A DNA stretch of 64,000 bases from G965212025 sp965212025. GTDB taxonomy: Bacteria; Pseudomonadota; Gammaproteobacteria; Poriferisulfidales; Oxydemutatoraceae. The position numbers were made by a program, and so were the translations under genes. Every line of letters begins with the position of its first letter. The first letter of the stretch is position 1. The stretch lies in the NCBI GenBank assembly GCA_965212025.1, contig OZ243039.1, positions 558,001 to 622,000 on the forward strand, in the 5' to 3' direction. The notes beneath the pieces are model-generated. The model did no database searches, was not told the origin of the DNA, and saw only the letters and a program-made list of their open reading frames with translations. Below are positions 1 to 9,106 of this stretch, piece after piece.

Positions 1-125
1 GGTTTTCTGATCAATAGCGACTCGTGGACAGAGCATAGCCGTACCGCAACTGTCCGCTGCCCAGAGCCAGCAACAATGTCGAACACCAAACGCCGGGGAT
101 TCTATTATATTTTTGTGCCTCACCG

Positions 126-142
126 AACCATCCGCGATGGTT
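126..142. promoter_or_regulatory. Perfect 7-bp inverted repeat upstream of the first gene
   Basis: AACCATC and GATGGTT are separated by CGC, giving a perfect hairpin or dyad about 50 bp upstream of a TATAAT box. It could be an operator or the end of an upstream transcript; no T-run follows, so it is not a typical terminator. The 1-125 stretch has no gene I can support. Confidence 0.3.
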
Positions 143-190
143 GCCTGCACCATGCCTGCAAAGCAAAAAACAACAGTCAGGGCAGTCAGG

Positions 191-197
191 TTATAAT
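191..197 (+). promoter_or_regulatory. Probable sigma-70 -10 box (TTATAAT)
   Basis: A perfect TATAAT lies about 85 bp upstream of the 327-aa gene. No good -35 is visible at 16-18 bp. The core GTTATAATAGAC recurs exactly in front of the gene starting at 21247, which suggests a shared promoter type. Confidence 0.4.
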
Positions 198-257
198 AGA
201 CAACTAACATTGAGTCATCGTCGGCACGGCAAATTCTCAATTGGTACTTGGAGGCGA

Positions 258-284
258 ATGTCAATGTACTCAGACCCTAAATGA
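258..284 (+). CDS. 8-codon leader ORF overlapping the next start (ATGA)
   Basis: GGAGG at 250-254 is placed 3 bases before an ATG at 258 and 9 before a second ATG at 264. The frame encodes MSMYSDPK and stops at a TGA whose first bases are shared with the ATG at 281. The Shine-Dalgarno therefore serves the mini-ORF better than the long gene, whose own start has no obvious ribosome site. Translation coupling or attenuation is an inference; the mini-ORF could be chance. Confidence 0.35.
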   Translation: MSMYSDPK

Positions 285-1264
285 ACACCCGAGGCGTATT
301 TTCAAGACTCAGGGTCGGTTGGAACCGAAATAAGGTTGCAAATGAGGGTGTTGGGAGCGTCAGTCATAGCGGTCGCGTGGCGTCTCCAAAGAGCAGTACT
401 GAAAAAACTTTTTTCAGCCGCATTGTGCAATGGCTGAAAAGAATTCTGGGTTTCCAAAAGGAAGCACCAAAATCAAATTTGGTCAGCAACGTCATTACCG
501 ACATTGAGGGCGTCCGCTCACGGACAAATACCCGAAGAAGCACAGTGACAAAGCCAGAAGACTCCCAACCCTCGCGAAGAAACCAAGTTTCGAGTTCCTG
601 GGAAGAAATTGAGAATCCCACTGCACCCCGGCACCCCTTGAATGAATGGCAGCTATCCAAGACTGCGATAGACAAAACGCATATTCCCCCGGAAAATACC
701 GAAGTATCAACAACCCCAAGTAAAACACGTGCACCATTGCCGGTTGATGGCGCGGACAAAAGGCATTTTATCATCCATAACAAAAAGCCACACATGAAGG
801 AATTCCTGGTCTGTAATAAATCTCCTGCCTACGACCTGACACAGGAGCGTGATTTTTTCAATGTGAAGCTAGAGCACGAGTATCTCAAGGTTGCCTCGGA
901 GGTCGCAAAAGAAACAATGGGAGCAGGTCGGGGATCAAACGTGATAGAACAGGGGACAACTGCCAACCAGGTTTTTTATAAAATTACCAATGATGAGAAA
1001 TATATGAACGAGTACTACCAACATGCGTCATGGGGAATGAATCGTGCGATTGCCATGCATAACGATTATTGCAACATTGATGCTGATAGTGAGTTGGCAA
1101 AGGAACTGGCAGACACCGCGACCATCCCTTGGGATCAGCATAAGCAAGAGGAAATGGTGATCGGTGAGCTCAAGATAAAATTCAAGGATCAGTACAAGCA
1201 TTTTCTCAAGGAGAAACTGACAAAAGAAGAGACAGGCTCCTTCCTCAAAAAAATCAGGTCATGA
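281..1264 (+). CDS. Unknown 327-aa protein, basic disordered N-half and helical C-half
   Basis: I do not recognise a family. Residues 1 to about 150 are Ser/Thr/Lys/Arg-rich and look disordered, except for a short amphipathic hydrophobic stretch near residues 44-58 (FFSRIVQWLKRILGF) that could bind a membrane. Residues about 165-327 are charged and predicted helical, with many Glu/Lys/Asp, and no cysteine or catalytic motif pattern that I can name. There is no classical signal peptide. The start at 281 overlaps the stop of an 8-codon leader ORF, and a TATAAT box lies at 191-197. It stands alone, 416 bp from the next gene. An exported effector-like role is possible but unsupported. Confidence 0.6.
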   Translation: MNTRGVFSRLRVGWNRNKVANEGVGSVSHSGRVASPKSSTEKTFFSRIVQWLKRILGFQKEAPKSNLVSNVITDIEGVRSRTNTRRSTVTKPEDSQPSRRNQVSSSWEEIENPTAPRHPLNEWQLSKTAIDKTHIPPENTEVSTTPSKTRAPLPVDGADKRHFIIHNKKPHMKEFLVCNKSPAYDLTQERDFFNVKLEHEYLKVASEVAKETMGAGRGSNVIEQGTTANQVFYKITNDEKYMNEYYQHASWGMNRAIAMHNDYCNIDADSELAKELADTATIPWDQHKQEEMVIGELKIKFKDQYKHFLKEKLTKEETGSFLKKIRS

Positions 1265-1680
1265 AAATTGGCGGGAGAACATGGCTGGGAGTCGGGTGTG
1301 CAAATTTCACTTTCCGGCGAAAAGCCACGGTCAGGAGACTTGGAACGGCTCTCAAAGCCAGATAAAAATACCTGCCACGTGGCAGAACAGGAATAGCAGA
1401 CATGGGAACCACTGATTGACCTCCATCTGGTCTTTGTAATGTGGTCTTGAAGATAGAGCGCCGGTTTTCAAAGTATTTCTGCGCCTCTTTAAGATCTCAT
1501 CAACACCCAGCTTGCAAAGCCATCTGCCAAAGCTTCCACTGCGGCAACGATTGCCCTCGCAGGAAATAGTGTCTCAACATGACAACTTGTCAGTGCACCA
1601 CCCGAAAAAGCAAATTTGGAAACCGTCAATTATCCTCTCCTGAAAAGCTCCTTCATGCCTCATGCTAAAACCTGCCTCCC
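1265..1680. other. Gene-free stretch with a 14-bp palindrome
   Basis: No convincing ORF on either strand. The only structure noticed is the perfect palindrome CTGCCACGTGGCAG at 1372-1385, which could be a binding site for a dimeric regulator; what it controls is unknown. Confidence 0.4.
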
Positions 1681-2405
1681 ATGAGCGATAACGGAAATTA
1701 TGAGCAGCAATTGCTCAGACTGGGAAGTGCCGCGGAAAAGCGGATCTCGGCTTTTTATGCCCGTGGAAATGAAAGTACGGTCGCGCATATACAAAAATTC
1801 TGCTCCCCCCTTGCCGACAAAAATGACTGCCAGATTTTTGTTCACGGTCCGGCGCAATGCGGAAAGACGCATTTGTTGCAGGCAGCATGCCGTGCCATGT
1901 CCGAAAGCAACCGGAACAGCGCGTATTTTTCCGTAGCCAGACATTTGTCAAGCGGAACCCAATTTCTGGCCGGTCAGGAAAAGACCGCCTTCCTTGCAAT
2001 CGATGACGTGCACCTGGCTGGCGGAAAAGACCAGCTACAACTGCGGCTGTTGCGCCTGATCGAAGCAGTGCGAAACACTGGAGGTCACCTGCTGATCGGT
2101 AGTCAAAACGCACCCAAGGATATAAAAGAGATATTGCCTGACTTGATGTCGCGCCTGATTTGGGGGGCAACTTACCGCTTGCGGGAAATTGCAGACCATG
2201 ACCGAGTGGACGCGGTTTTTTTTTCTTTGCCTCCCGGGGCTGCACGGTCACTGAGGCAACCGTGCGCTATATTTTGAATCACTCCCCCCGCGACACGGCG
2301 ACGATTTGTGAGTTGGTAAAACATTTGTGCCACTTGGCGCAGCAACAAAAAAGATCCATCACCATACCCTTCGTCCACGATTACCTAAACCAAAGTCCCA
2401 CATAA
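1681..2405 (+). CDS. hda: Hda (DnaA regulatory inactivator) homologue, frame broken at a T9 tract
   Basis: Hda is the AAA+ DnaA paralogue that, with the loaded sliding clamp, stimulates hydrolysis of DnaA-bound ATP after initiation. The first frame (1681-2277) carries a Walker A-like GPAQCGKTH near residue 55, a Walker B FLAIDDVH near residue 101 and the family signature PDLMSRLIWG near residue 153. At T9 (2216-2224) the frame is lost and a 198-aa product ends in an unrelated tail. Reading -1 from the tract restores a normal Hda end (TVTEATVRYILNHSPRD..., finishing near FVHDYLNQ) with a stop at 2403-2405, about 241 aa. The N-terminus lacks a clear QL(S/D)L clamp-binding motif. One missing T, real decay, or slippage at the tract could each explain this. 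Confidence 0.75.
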
Positions 2406-2610
2406 ATTCGACCTTTTCACTCGCCCGGGCATCTTGCCGCTCAAGGGTCAGGCTCCGCCGCGAAAACCTGACTGGGCAACTCCAAAATTTTCACAGATAA
2501 CTCGAACATGCCCGAAAGGAGGTTCGGACTTCAGCACCTCTGCCGGCCAGGAAACCGCTTGCCGCTTGCTGCTTCTGCTGCCATTCGGGTTGACGCCAGG
2601 AATGCGCTTC

Positions 2611-3183
2611 TCAAGTACCCTTACGAATCATCAATGTGCAACGAATGGATGAGGACTTGATTGTCCGATGTACATCCCAATCCGCACCAGGCAGCTCAAC
2701 GTGAGTACCGACTGCATGTTCGGCGTAAATCAGCGCATGGTCGCTCATCAATTCTGGCCGGCTGCCCAGTAGCTGCAAGGTTTTTTCCAACAAGTCACCG
2801 TAAAAGGGTGGGTCGAGAAACACAATGTCGTATTGCTTTTTACAGCTACGAATGAACGATGAGGCACTGACATTGACGGTTTTTATGTTGCTGGCATCAA
2901 GATTTTCCACCTCGTTTTTCATGCACAGATAAGTTTTCCTGTCTTTTTCCACCAAGGTGGCGCACCTTGCACCACGTGACACTGCTTCAAAACCCAAGGC
3001 GCCACTCCCGGCAAAAAGATCCAGACACGCCGCCTCGTCGATATAAGGTGTGAGAAAATTAAAAAGCGTTTCACGAACACGGTTCGCCGTTGGGCGCATG
3101 TCCGGCCTGTCACTGGCGAATTGCAGTTTCCGCCCGCGCCACCGACCGGCAATGATCCGCAGCTTGGCGATTTTCTGTTTCAC
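2611..3183 (-). CDS. rsmD: 16S rRNA (guanine966-N2)-methyltransferase RsmD
   Basis: RsmD methylates G966 of 16S rRNA in the assembled 30S head. The 190-aa protein has the family pattern: RIIAGRWRGRKL at the N-terminus, RPTANRVRETLFN near residue 31, SAM-binding LDLFAGSGALGFEA near residue 54 and catalytic DPPF near residue 124. Length is typical. The start overlaps the last four bases of the upstream M16 gene, so it is probably the distal gene of a three-gene minus-strand operon. The rsmD next to ftsY arrangement is standard in Gammaproteobacteria. Confidence 0.93.
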   Translation of the reverse strand: MKQKIAKLRIIAGRWRGRKLQFASDRPDMRPTANRVRETLFNFLTPYIDEAACLDLFAGSGALGFEAVSRGARCATLVEKDRKTYLCMKNEVENLDASNIKTVNVSASSFIRSCKKQYDIVFLDPPFYGDLLEKTLQLLGSRPELMSDHALIYAEHAVGTHVELPGADWDVHRTIKSSSIRCTLMIRKGT

Positions 3184-4544
3184 GGGGCTTCGCCGACTAT
3201 CACCGTAACGGTTTTGCCAAAGTTCATCCGCTCGCGAAACGCGTCGATGACCTGAGCACGGCTTTGCGCCTGGACGCGAGGAATATACGTGTTCAGCCTA
3301 TCCAGTGGCAGATCATAAAACGCGATTCGCGCAACCTGCCGCATCAGGCTTGAGTTGCTGGCAAAGCGCAAAGGGAACCCGCCTGCCAGACTTTGCTTTG
3401 CCAGACTCAAATCCGACTCGGAAGGGCCTTTGCTCACAAAGTCTGCGAGTACTTGTTCAGCCACCTGCAAAGCCGTACTGGCCGCATCGTTTCGGGTCTG
3501 GAAAGCAGCCATAAAGAAGCCTCTGGAAAGACCCGAAGAAAAGTAGCTGTGGGCATCGTATGCCAAGCCACGTTTGACGCGAATCTCCTCAAGTAATCTG
3601 GAGCCAAAGCCGCTCCCGCCGAGAATAAAATTCCCAAGGTAGAGGGGAACGTTGAGCGCATCGTCCGCTCGGGTCGCCAGTTGCCCGATCAAAACATGGC
3701 TTTGCTTGGCGGGATAATCCATACGCACCGTTTTGCTTGCCTGCAAATCAGAGACCGCTGGCGGCGGCAGTGGCTTCTTGCCACGTTTGAACGCGCCGGA
3801 AATCTGCTCTGCGATGCGCTCAACGCGGGTGACGGACAAGTCACCGACAAAAACCAGTTTCAGGTTCTCCGCTATGTAGTAGCGTTGATAAAAATTCCGG
3901 ATCGCGTGCCGAGTCAACCTTTTGACGCTGTCTTCATAGCCACCACTCGGGTGCGCATAAGGATGGTCTCCGTACAATTCCTGTGACAGGCGAATTCTGG
4001 CAAGAACCCCGGGGGCTTCACGACGCTTTTTAATCCGGGTCAGCCGTTCCCGGCGTAGCCTGTCCAGATTGCTTTGCGGAAAATCCGGGCGCGTCAGAAC
4101 CATCGTAAAAGTTTGCAAAGCCGGCGCCAGACTGGCTTCCTCGGTCAGGCTCCGCAAAGAGAATTCAGCGCGATCCAGGCTGGCGTATGCTCCGTACTGC
4201 GCTCCTACCTCGGCAAAGCGGCGATATATCTCTGCCGCCTTGTTTCCACCCGCTCCTTCTTCCAGGATCTCCGCGACAAAAACGGCAAGCCCGTAATCCG
4301 AGCCATCCCGGACGCTGCCCGCGTCAAAAAGCAAAGAAATGTCCACCATCGGAAGCCCGGGAACGTGTACAAAATAGACACCACTACCCGACTGCGTCAC
4401 CCAGTGCTGTATTTCCGGCTGGGCGCGCGCAGGAAAGCTGCCGGCGAGCAGGCACAGCCCCAGCAAAGCATAAGAAAGCGGCTGACAAAGACACGGGCGG
4501 ACTTTGTCACACAGGCGCGACAAACCATTCCAGGGAAAATTCAT
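3180..4544 (-). CDS. M16 family peptidase-like protein, non-catalytic partner
   Basis: A 454-aa insulinase/pitrilysin-fold protein with an exported N-terminus (hydrophobic stretch ending ...GSFPARAQ near residue 42). The position where M16 enzymes carry HxxEH reads VAEILEEGAGG, so the zinc site is missing. The C-half has the usual RGLAYDA and GSGFGSRL segments of the substrate-cradling domain. It follows the HLLEH-containing gene by 3 bp, as in two-subunit M16B peptidases in which one subunit is catalytic and the other supplies substrate-binding residues. A periplasmic heterodimer is the natural inference. Substrate unknown. Confidence 0.85.
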   Translation of the reverse strand: MNFPWNGLSRLCDKVRPCLCQPLSYALLGLCLLAGSFPARAQPEIQHWVTQSGSGVYFVHVPGLPMVDISLLFDAGSVRDGSDYGLAVFVAEILEEGAGGNKAAEIYRRFAEVGAQYGAYASLDRAEFSLRSLTEEASLAPALQTFTMVLTRPDFPQSNLDRLRRERLTRIKKRREAPGVLARIRLSQELYGDHPYAHPSGGYEDSVKRLTRHAIRNFYQRYYIAENLKLVFVGDLSVTRVERIAEQISGAFKRGKKPLPPPAVSDLQASKTVRMDYPAKQSHVLIGQLATRADDALNVPLYLGNFILGGSGFGSRLLEEIRVKRGLAYDAHSYFSSGLSRGFFMAAFQTRNDAASTALQVAEQVLADFVSKGPSESDLSLAKQSLAGGFPLRFASNSSLMRQVARIAFYDLPLDRLNTYIPRVQAQSRAQVIDAFRERMNFGKTVTVIVGEAP

Positions 4545-4547
4545 GGC

Positions 4548-5975
4548 CTACTTCCGGACGTCCTGTACCGTGATTTTTTCCGGCTGGAGGATGGCAACCG
4601 TCCGGGTACGGGACACCAGATATTTCCGCGCAGCTGCCTGAATTTGCAGCGCTGTCACTGTTTTCAGACGCTCGGGGAAATCAAACGCTTCCCTCCAGCT
4701 GAACCCGGATGCTTCCAGACTGCCAAGAGCCCGCGCCTGACCCACCACGGAGTCCCGCTTATAGACGGAATCCGCAGTAATCCGAATTCTGGCAAGCCGC
4801 AATTCATCCTCCGTCACCGGCTCGCTTTTGAGTTTCTCAAGCTCCCCGTAAATGGCGCTTTCCAGGGTGCTGATGCTGATGTTTTCTGCCGAGACACCAT
4901 AAATCACCAACAAATCGTCAAAGCGCGAATGCGCGTCGTAGGCAACACCAATGCTAAGCGCTACGGCATCCTCCAGAACCAACTGGTTGTACAGCCTGGA
5001 AGTTCGCCCGCTGCCGAGTATGGAAGCCAGCATGGCCAGACTGTCGCTGTCGGCTTGCGAGTCCGCGTCACGCAAACCAGGCGCGCGATAACCGATCAGG
5101 ATGTAGGGTTGAACCGCCGGCGCCAGCAATTTAACGCGGCGTTCGCCACTTTGCGGAGCTTCGCGTCTGATTCTGCGTGGCGGCAATTGGCGTTTCTCAA
5201 GGGGAGCCAAATAACGCTGGGCCTGTTCGTAAACCTCCATCGGCCGTACATCTCCCACAACTACGACGATCAGATTGTTCGGTGTATACCAGGATTGATA
5301 CCAACTGCTGGCATCCGCCAAAGTCATGGACTCCAGGTCATTCATCCAGCCAATGACCGGATGGTGATAGGGACCATTGTTAAAAGCGGCAGCATAAAAT
5401 TGCTCGAACAGCCTGGAGTGAGGATTGTCTTCCACCCGTAAACGCCTCTCCTCTTTCACGACTTCCAACTCCTTCCGGAAATCAGCCTCCTGAAAACGCA
5501 CACCGGTCATGCGGTCTGTTTCAATATCAAAACTCAGAGACAAACGACTGGCTTCAAACATTTCGTAATAAGCCGTGTAATCAGAGCTGGTGAAAGCGTT
5601 GTAACGCCCACCTTCCTGCTTGATGCGCTGCGTCAACTGCTGCTCCGAGTATTTGTCAGTTCCTTTGAACATCAGATGTTCGAGCAAATGCGAAACCCCG
5701 GTAATGCCGCCGTGCTCATCCGCAGAGCCAACCCGGTACCAGAATTGTGTCAGCACCACCGGCGCACGGTTAACCTCCTGGACAATCACCTTCGCACCGT
5801 TTTCCAACACGAACTCACTAACACCATGCACCTGATCCGTGACAAATTGCGGCTTCACGACCGCTACCGGCTCATCAGGCACGACAGCTCCACCCGCCAG
5901 CTCCCCCTCAAGCCTGGAGGTGCTACAGGCGGTGAGCCACAGGAGGCAAAAAAACCAAAGCCCGTTTTTTTTCAT
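4548..5975 (-). CDS. M16 family zinc metallopeptidase, lipoprotein, catalytic partner
   Basis: A 475-aa protein starting with a lipoprotein signal peptide (lipobox LTAC, Cys near residue 17), so probably anchored in the envelope. The zinc motif HLLEH sits near residue 90 in GVSHLLEHLMFKG, with the downstream glutamate in VVKEERR. The inactive C-terminal M16 domain follows, including GRTSRLYNQLV. It is first in the minus-strand run with the non-catalytic M16 gene and rsmD, and is divergent from ftsY with about 100 bp between starts. Confidence 0.9.
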   Translation of the reverse strand: MKKNGLWFFCLLWLTACSTSRLEGELAGGAVVPDEPVAVVKPQFVTDQVHGVSEFVLENGAKVIVQEVNRAPVVLTQFWYRVGSADEHGGITGVSHLLEHLMFKGTDKYSEQQLTQRIKQEGGRYNAFTSSDYTAYYEMFEASRLSLSFDIETDRMTGVRFQEADFRKELEVVKEERRLRVEDNPHSRLFEQFYAAAFNNGPYHHPVIGWMNDLESMTLADASSWYQSWYTPNNLIVVVVGDVRPMEVYEQAQRYLAPLEKRQLPPRRIRREAPQSGERRVKLLAPAVQPYILIGYRAPGLRDADSQADSDSLAMLASILGSGRTSRLYNQLVLEDAVALSIGVAYDAHSRFDDLLVIYGVSAENISISTLESAIYGELEKLKSEPVTEDELRLARIRITADSVYKRDSVVGQARALGSLEASGFSWREAFDFPERLKTVTALQIQAAARKYLVSRTRTVAILQPEKITVQDVRK

Positions 5976-6077
5976 GGGCGCGATTATAATTCAGCGACGA
6001 AGGCAAAAAACCGATCGCGGCCATTACAACACCGCCTTCAACAGACCTTCAACACACAAGCTTCAAAATCACACAAC

Positions 6078-7013
6078 ATGGCAGAAAAAAAAGGTTTCTG
6101 GGGACACCTGGGCGAGCGTTTCGCGAAAACACGGCACAACCTGGTCGGTGGACTCACGACCCTGTTCTCACAAAAAAAAGGCATCGATGAAGAAGTCTTG
6201 CAGGAAATAGAGGATCGCCTACTGCTTGCCGACGCCGGAATGTCAGCCACAGACAAGATTGTGGAAGCATTACGCCGACGCAACCAAAAGGAAAAGATCA
6301 CTGACCTTAAACAGGCTCTTGTGGTTATACAGCAGGAGATTCACAGCCTGCTGCTGCCTTGCCAGATTGCCTTGGAAGTCAAAACAGAAGCAAAGCCCTT
6401 CGTCATCCTGATGATCGGCATCAATGGTGCAGGCAAAACTTCAACAGCCGGAAAACTGGCCGCGCAATTCGTCTCTGAAGGGCGCAGCGTATTGCTTGCC
6501 GCCGGTGACACCTTCCGTGCAGCCGCAGTCGAACAGCTACGCAGCTGGGGCAAACAGTGCCAGGTACCAGTGGTTTTTCAAGACGGAAACGCGGACAGCG
6601 CCTCAGTGATCCATGATGCGATGTGCAAAGCACAGGCGGCGGGCAGTGACATCCTGATTGCCGACACCGCCGGCCGCCTGCACAACCGGGAAGGATTGAT
6701 GCGCGAACTGGAAAAAATCAAGCGCGTCCTGGGCAAACTCGACGCCAAGGCTCCGCACGAGGTCTTGCTGGTCATCGATGCCAACAACGGCCAAAACGCT
6801 TTGCAGCAAGCCAAGGAGTTTCACCGCATTATGGGAGTGACCGGCATCGTGATCACCAAACTTGACGGCAGTGCCAAAGGCGGGATTATGTTGGCAATTG
6901 CACGCGAGCTTGGTCTGGCCATCCGCTTTCTTGGAGTCGGCGAAAAGCCAGGTGACCTGAAAGCATTTGACGCCGAATGGGTATCTCGCTCTTTTGTGGA
7001 AGAGCCGTCATAA
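6078..7013 (+). CDS. ftsY: Signal recognition particle receptor FtsY
   Basis: FtsY is the SRP receptor GTPase that delivers ribosome-nascent chain complexes to the SecYEG translocon. I start it at the ATG at 6078 ([15 protein letters not shown]), giving 311 aa; the open frame extends further upstream but into the divergent promoter region. The N domain is followed by the G motifs: [13 protein letters not shown] (G1), DTFRAAA, DTAGR (G3), [10 protein letters not shown] (G4) and GVGEKPGDL (G5). The long acidic A domain of the E. coli protein is absent, leaving a minimal NG receptor, as in many bacteria. Confidence 0.93.
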   Translation: MAEKKGFWGHLGERFAKTRHNLVGGLTTLFSQKKGIDEEVLQEIEDRLLLADAGMSATDKIVEALRRRNQKEKITDLKQALVVIQQEIHSLLLPCQIALEVKTEAKPFVILMIGINGAGKTSTAGKLAAQFVSEGRSVLLAAGDTFRAAAVEQLRSWGKQCQVPVVFQDGNADSASVIHDAMCKAQAAGSDILIADTAGRLHNREGLMRELEKIKRVLGKLDAKAPHEVLLVIDANNGQNALQQAKEFHRIMGVTGIVITKLDGSAKGGIMLAIARELGLAIRFLGVGEKPGDLKAFDAEWVSRSFVEEPS

Positions 7014-7045
7014 TATCCACCAACGTTTGATAAGGAGGAAAAATT

Positions 7046-7624
7046 GTGAAAAAGGTTAATTTACGTGTTTTGGTAGCCGTGGCATTGCTGGCCGCATTCT
7101 TGCTGATCTCCGGGTTCGGAGACATTGGGCGTCCGAGAGTACACTCTGGAACCCTCTCCGACCCATTCCCGGCACCCGAGTTCACACAACAAGACGCCGG
7201 AGCATGGCTGAAATCTGCACCCCTGAAAATCGCCGACCTGCGCGGAAGCGTGGTTCTCATCGATTTTTGGACTTACGAGTGCTGGAACTGTTACCGATCC
7301 TTTCCTTGGCTGAACTCCCTGCAACAGGAGTACGCCTCAAAAGGCCTGAAAGTCATAGGGATTCACACACCGGAATTCGACCATGAGAAAGACGTACGCA
7401 GTGTCGCGCGAAAAATGGAGGAATTTGAACTCAATCACCCCGTAATGATCGACAACGACTCCGCCTACTGGAAAAAAATGCGCAACCGCTTCTGGCCAGC
7501 CTTTTACATACTGGACAAAAAAGGTCGGGTACGCGCCGCCTACTACGGAGAAACACACGCCGGTGACACACGTGCCAAGAAAATCGACAAATTGGTACGC
7601 AAGCTACTGGCCGAAGGGGGATGA
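7046..7624 (+). CDS. TlpA/DipZ-like exported thioredoxin-fold protein
   Basis: A 192-aa protein that starts at GTG behind a strong TAAGGAGG. Residues 6-25 form a hydrophobic signal or anchor. The thioredoxin fold begins at about residue 60 with [15 protein letters not shown]; the redox motif is CWNC, followed later by the [12 protein letters not shown] segment with the cis-Pro position. This resembles the redoxin domain of DipZ-type proteins more than cytochrome-maturation CcmG. It follows ftsY by 32 bp and may be cotranscribed. Likely acts in the periplasm on disulfides or peroxides; partner unknown. Confidence 0.8.
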   Translation: MKKVNLRVLVAVALLAAFLLISGFGDIGRPRVHSGTLSDPFPAPEFTQQDAGAWLKSAPLKIADLRGSVVLIDFWTYECWNCYRSFPWLNSLQQEYASKGLKVIGIHTPEFDHEKDVRSVARKMEEFELNHPVMIDNDSAYWKKMRNRFWPAFYILDKKGRVRAAYYGETHAGDTRAKKIDKLVRKLLAEGG

Positions 7625-7639
7625 AACCGACACTCGGTC

Positions 7640-7811
7640 GACGTAGCAGGTATCCAGTTCCACCAAGAGCCAGAGACACTGGAGACCATGCCAGGAAGTG
7701 ACTGACTGAGTTAGCGCAGGAGAGGTACCGAAGTGGTCATAACGGCGCTGACTCGAAATCAGATGGTCGGCGAGAGCCGGCACGCGGGTTCGAATCCCGC
7801 CCTCTCCGCCA
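7640..7811. repeat. Left copy of a degenerate direct repeat that includes tRNA-Ser
   Basis: About 80 bp of leader sequence (around TATCCAGTTCC and CATGCCA) plus the whole tRNA-Ser gene recur, strongly degraded, at about 16334-16490 in the same orientation. The two copies bracket an 8.5-kb A+T-rich segment. The duplicated unit is larger than the usual tRNA 3'-end attachment site. Confidence 0.6.
7719..7808 (+). tRNA. tRNA-Ser (anticodon CGA)
   Basis: A class II tRNA with a long variable arm. The acceptor stem GGAGAGG pairs with CCTCTCC, the discriminator is G, and an encoded CCA follows at 7809-7811. The anticodon loop CTCGAAA gives CGA (decodes UCG). The variable arm stem GGTCGGCGAGAGCCGGC and the T-arm GCGGG TTCGAAT CCCGC are intact. 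A decayed second copy lies at about 16393-16486. Confidence 0.95.
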
Positions 7812-7999
7812 TTTTGCCGCTCAGAATTTTGAGTTCCTGTGAGCCTTGAACCGCCATCCTTGAACAGGTAAAATCCTAAAGAACTCAATATGAAACAACA
7901 TTCCACCTCGCGTGGAGTATCCAACACCACCAATTAAACCCGGCTAAAGTCGTACAGCTTAAGATTGAGAACTATCTTAGAGGTTAAGTTTGTAAAGCC

Positions 8000-8296
8000 A
8001 TGAAAGTTACAAAAATCAGAACCGAGAATTTTAAGAGCATAAAAGATGAAATAACTTTGGAAGTAAAAAAGATTGCTGATAAAGATTGTCTTATTTTACT
8101 TGGAATAAACGAAAGTGGCAAAAGTAACATCTTAGAAGCAATTTCTTTGTTTGGCAGTGGGGAGGAAGTGAATTACAAAATTTTTTCAACGTATAAGCGC
8201 AAAAAAAGAATGAACAAAATTTATGTAAACAGCTTGCAGTGGCATTTTGCCGTGAAAGATTATGGTGATATTTGCGGAAATTCCAAAACAAAATAA
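8000..8296 (+). pseudogene. Truncated N-terminus of an OLD/RecF-like AAA ATPase
   Basis: The 98-aa frame opens with MKVTKIRTENFKSIKDEI and a P-loop GINESGKSN near residue 36, as in OLD-family and related SMC-like ATPases found in defence islands. After about residue 55 the sequence loses family character and stops. The ATPase lid, signature motif and any TOPRIM nuclease domain are absent, so it is a relic. Base composition is A+T-rich compared with ftsY on the other side of the tRNA. Confidence 0.6.
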
Positions 8297-8342
8297 ATGT
8301 AAAGTTAAAATGTGTAAAAAATATCCGAAATAAGGAGGAAAC

Positions 8343-8945
8343 ATGAAAACAGCATATTTTTTGCTATTACTGGCACTTTCTTTAATGATTGTTGTTACAA
8401 ATACAGCATCAGCACAAGAATTAAAATCACCCGATAAAGATGATTTATCTATTGATGAACAACGGGAAAAAGATATTGCTAAATCCAAGTTTATTCCTGA
8501 CCCTGACAAGTTAGAAGCGCGTTGGACCAAATTATTTGCTCTCCCGTTGACTGAACAAAATGATGATTCCTTAAGGCGACTGGCTAAGGATTGCAATGCC
8601 TACTCTAATTTGCTAAGCCCTATTAGGGACGAATATGAAAAATATCGCCGTGAAAATAATAATTATAGCTTCATTATTAAAAAACTTATACCGCCTATGG
8701 ACAGATATAATAGTATATCTAATAAATTTAAGGATTGTAGAAATCAAGCATACTTTAATCTTGGTGAAAAGGCCTCTATATCTGGAGACAAAATAGGGGC
8801 ATTTTTTTATTATAATGATGCCTTTCGTTTGTCCTTATTCTCTTGTGATGATGGTAAAGATCAATGCCTTCGATTAAAAGCAGAAAAAAAGATGGCTGAA
8901 ATACTTAATATAAAAAACGTTACTCCATATATCCATTGGGAATAA
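8343..8945 (+). CDS. Small exported protein of unknown function in the island
   Basis: 200 aa, preceded by a strong TAAGGAGG. A clear Sec signal peptide ends ...NTASAQE near residue 28. The mature part is charged, helical and contains four cysteines (near residues 83, 131, 172 and 179), compatible with disulfides in the periplasm. No family recognised. A+T-rich, unlike the core genes; it lies between a broken ATPase and the Type ISP gene, so is probably imported DNA. Confidence 0.6.
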   Translation: MKTAYFLLLLALSLMIVVTNTASAQELKSPDKDDLSIDEQREKDIAKSKFIPDPDKLEARWTKLFALPLTEQNDDSLRRLAKDCNAYSNLLSPIRDEYEKYRRENNNYSFIIKKLIPPMDRYNSISNKFKDCRNQAYFNLGEKASISGDKIGAFFYYNDAFRLSLFSCDDGKDQCLRLKAEKKMAEILNIKNVTPYIHWE

Positions 8946-9106
8946 TTTTCTTGTCTTTGCCAATAAAGAATGAATTGTAAAAATTCACGCGTGGCAGTCT
9001 TTACGCACATTGGTTGGTGGATTTGATTTTAGACAAGGTTAGCTTTGCAGCTCAGCCAGAACCGAGATTGACATGGCTTGCGGAAACAGTGCGCTACCGT
9101 CCTCAA

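Noticed and set aside
1..204. Plus-strand frame open from the window edge to 204
   Set aside because: 67 codons without a stop is not rare over six frames, and the translation has no recognisable features.
4074..5441. 455-aa plus-strand frame across the M16 genes
   Set aside because: Antisense shadow of two well-supported peptidases.
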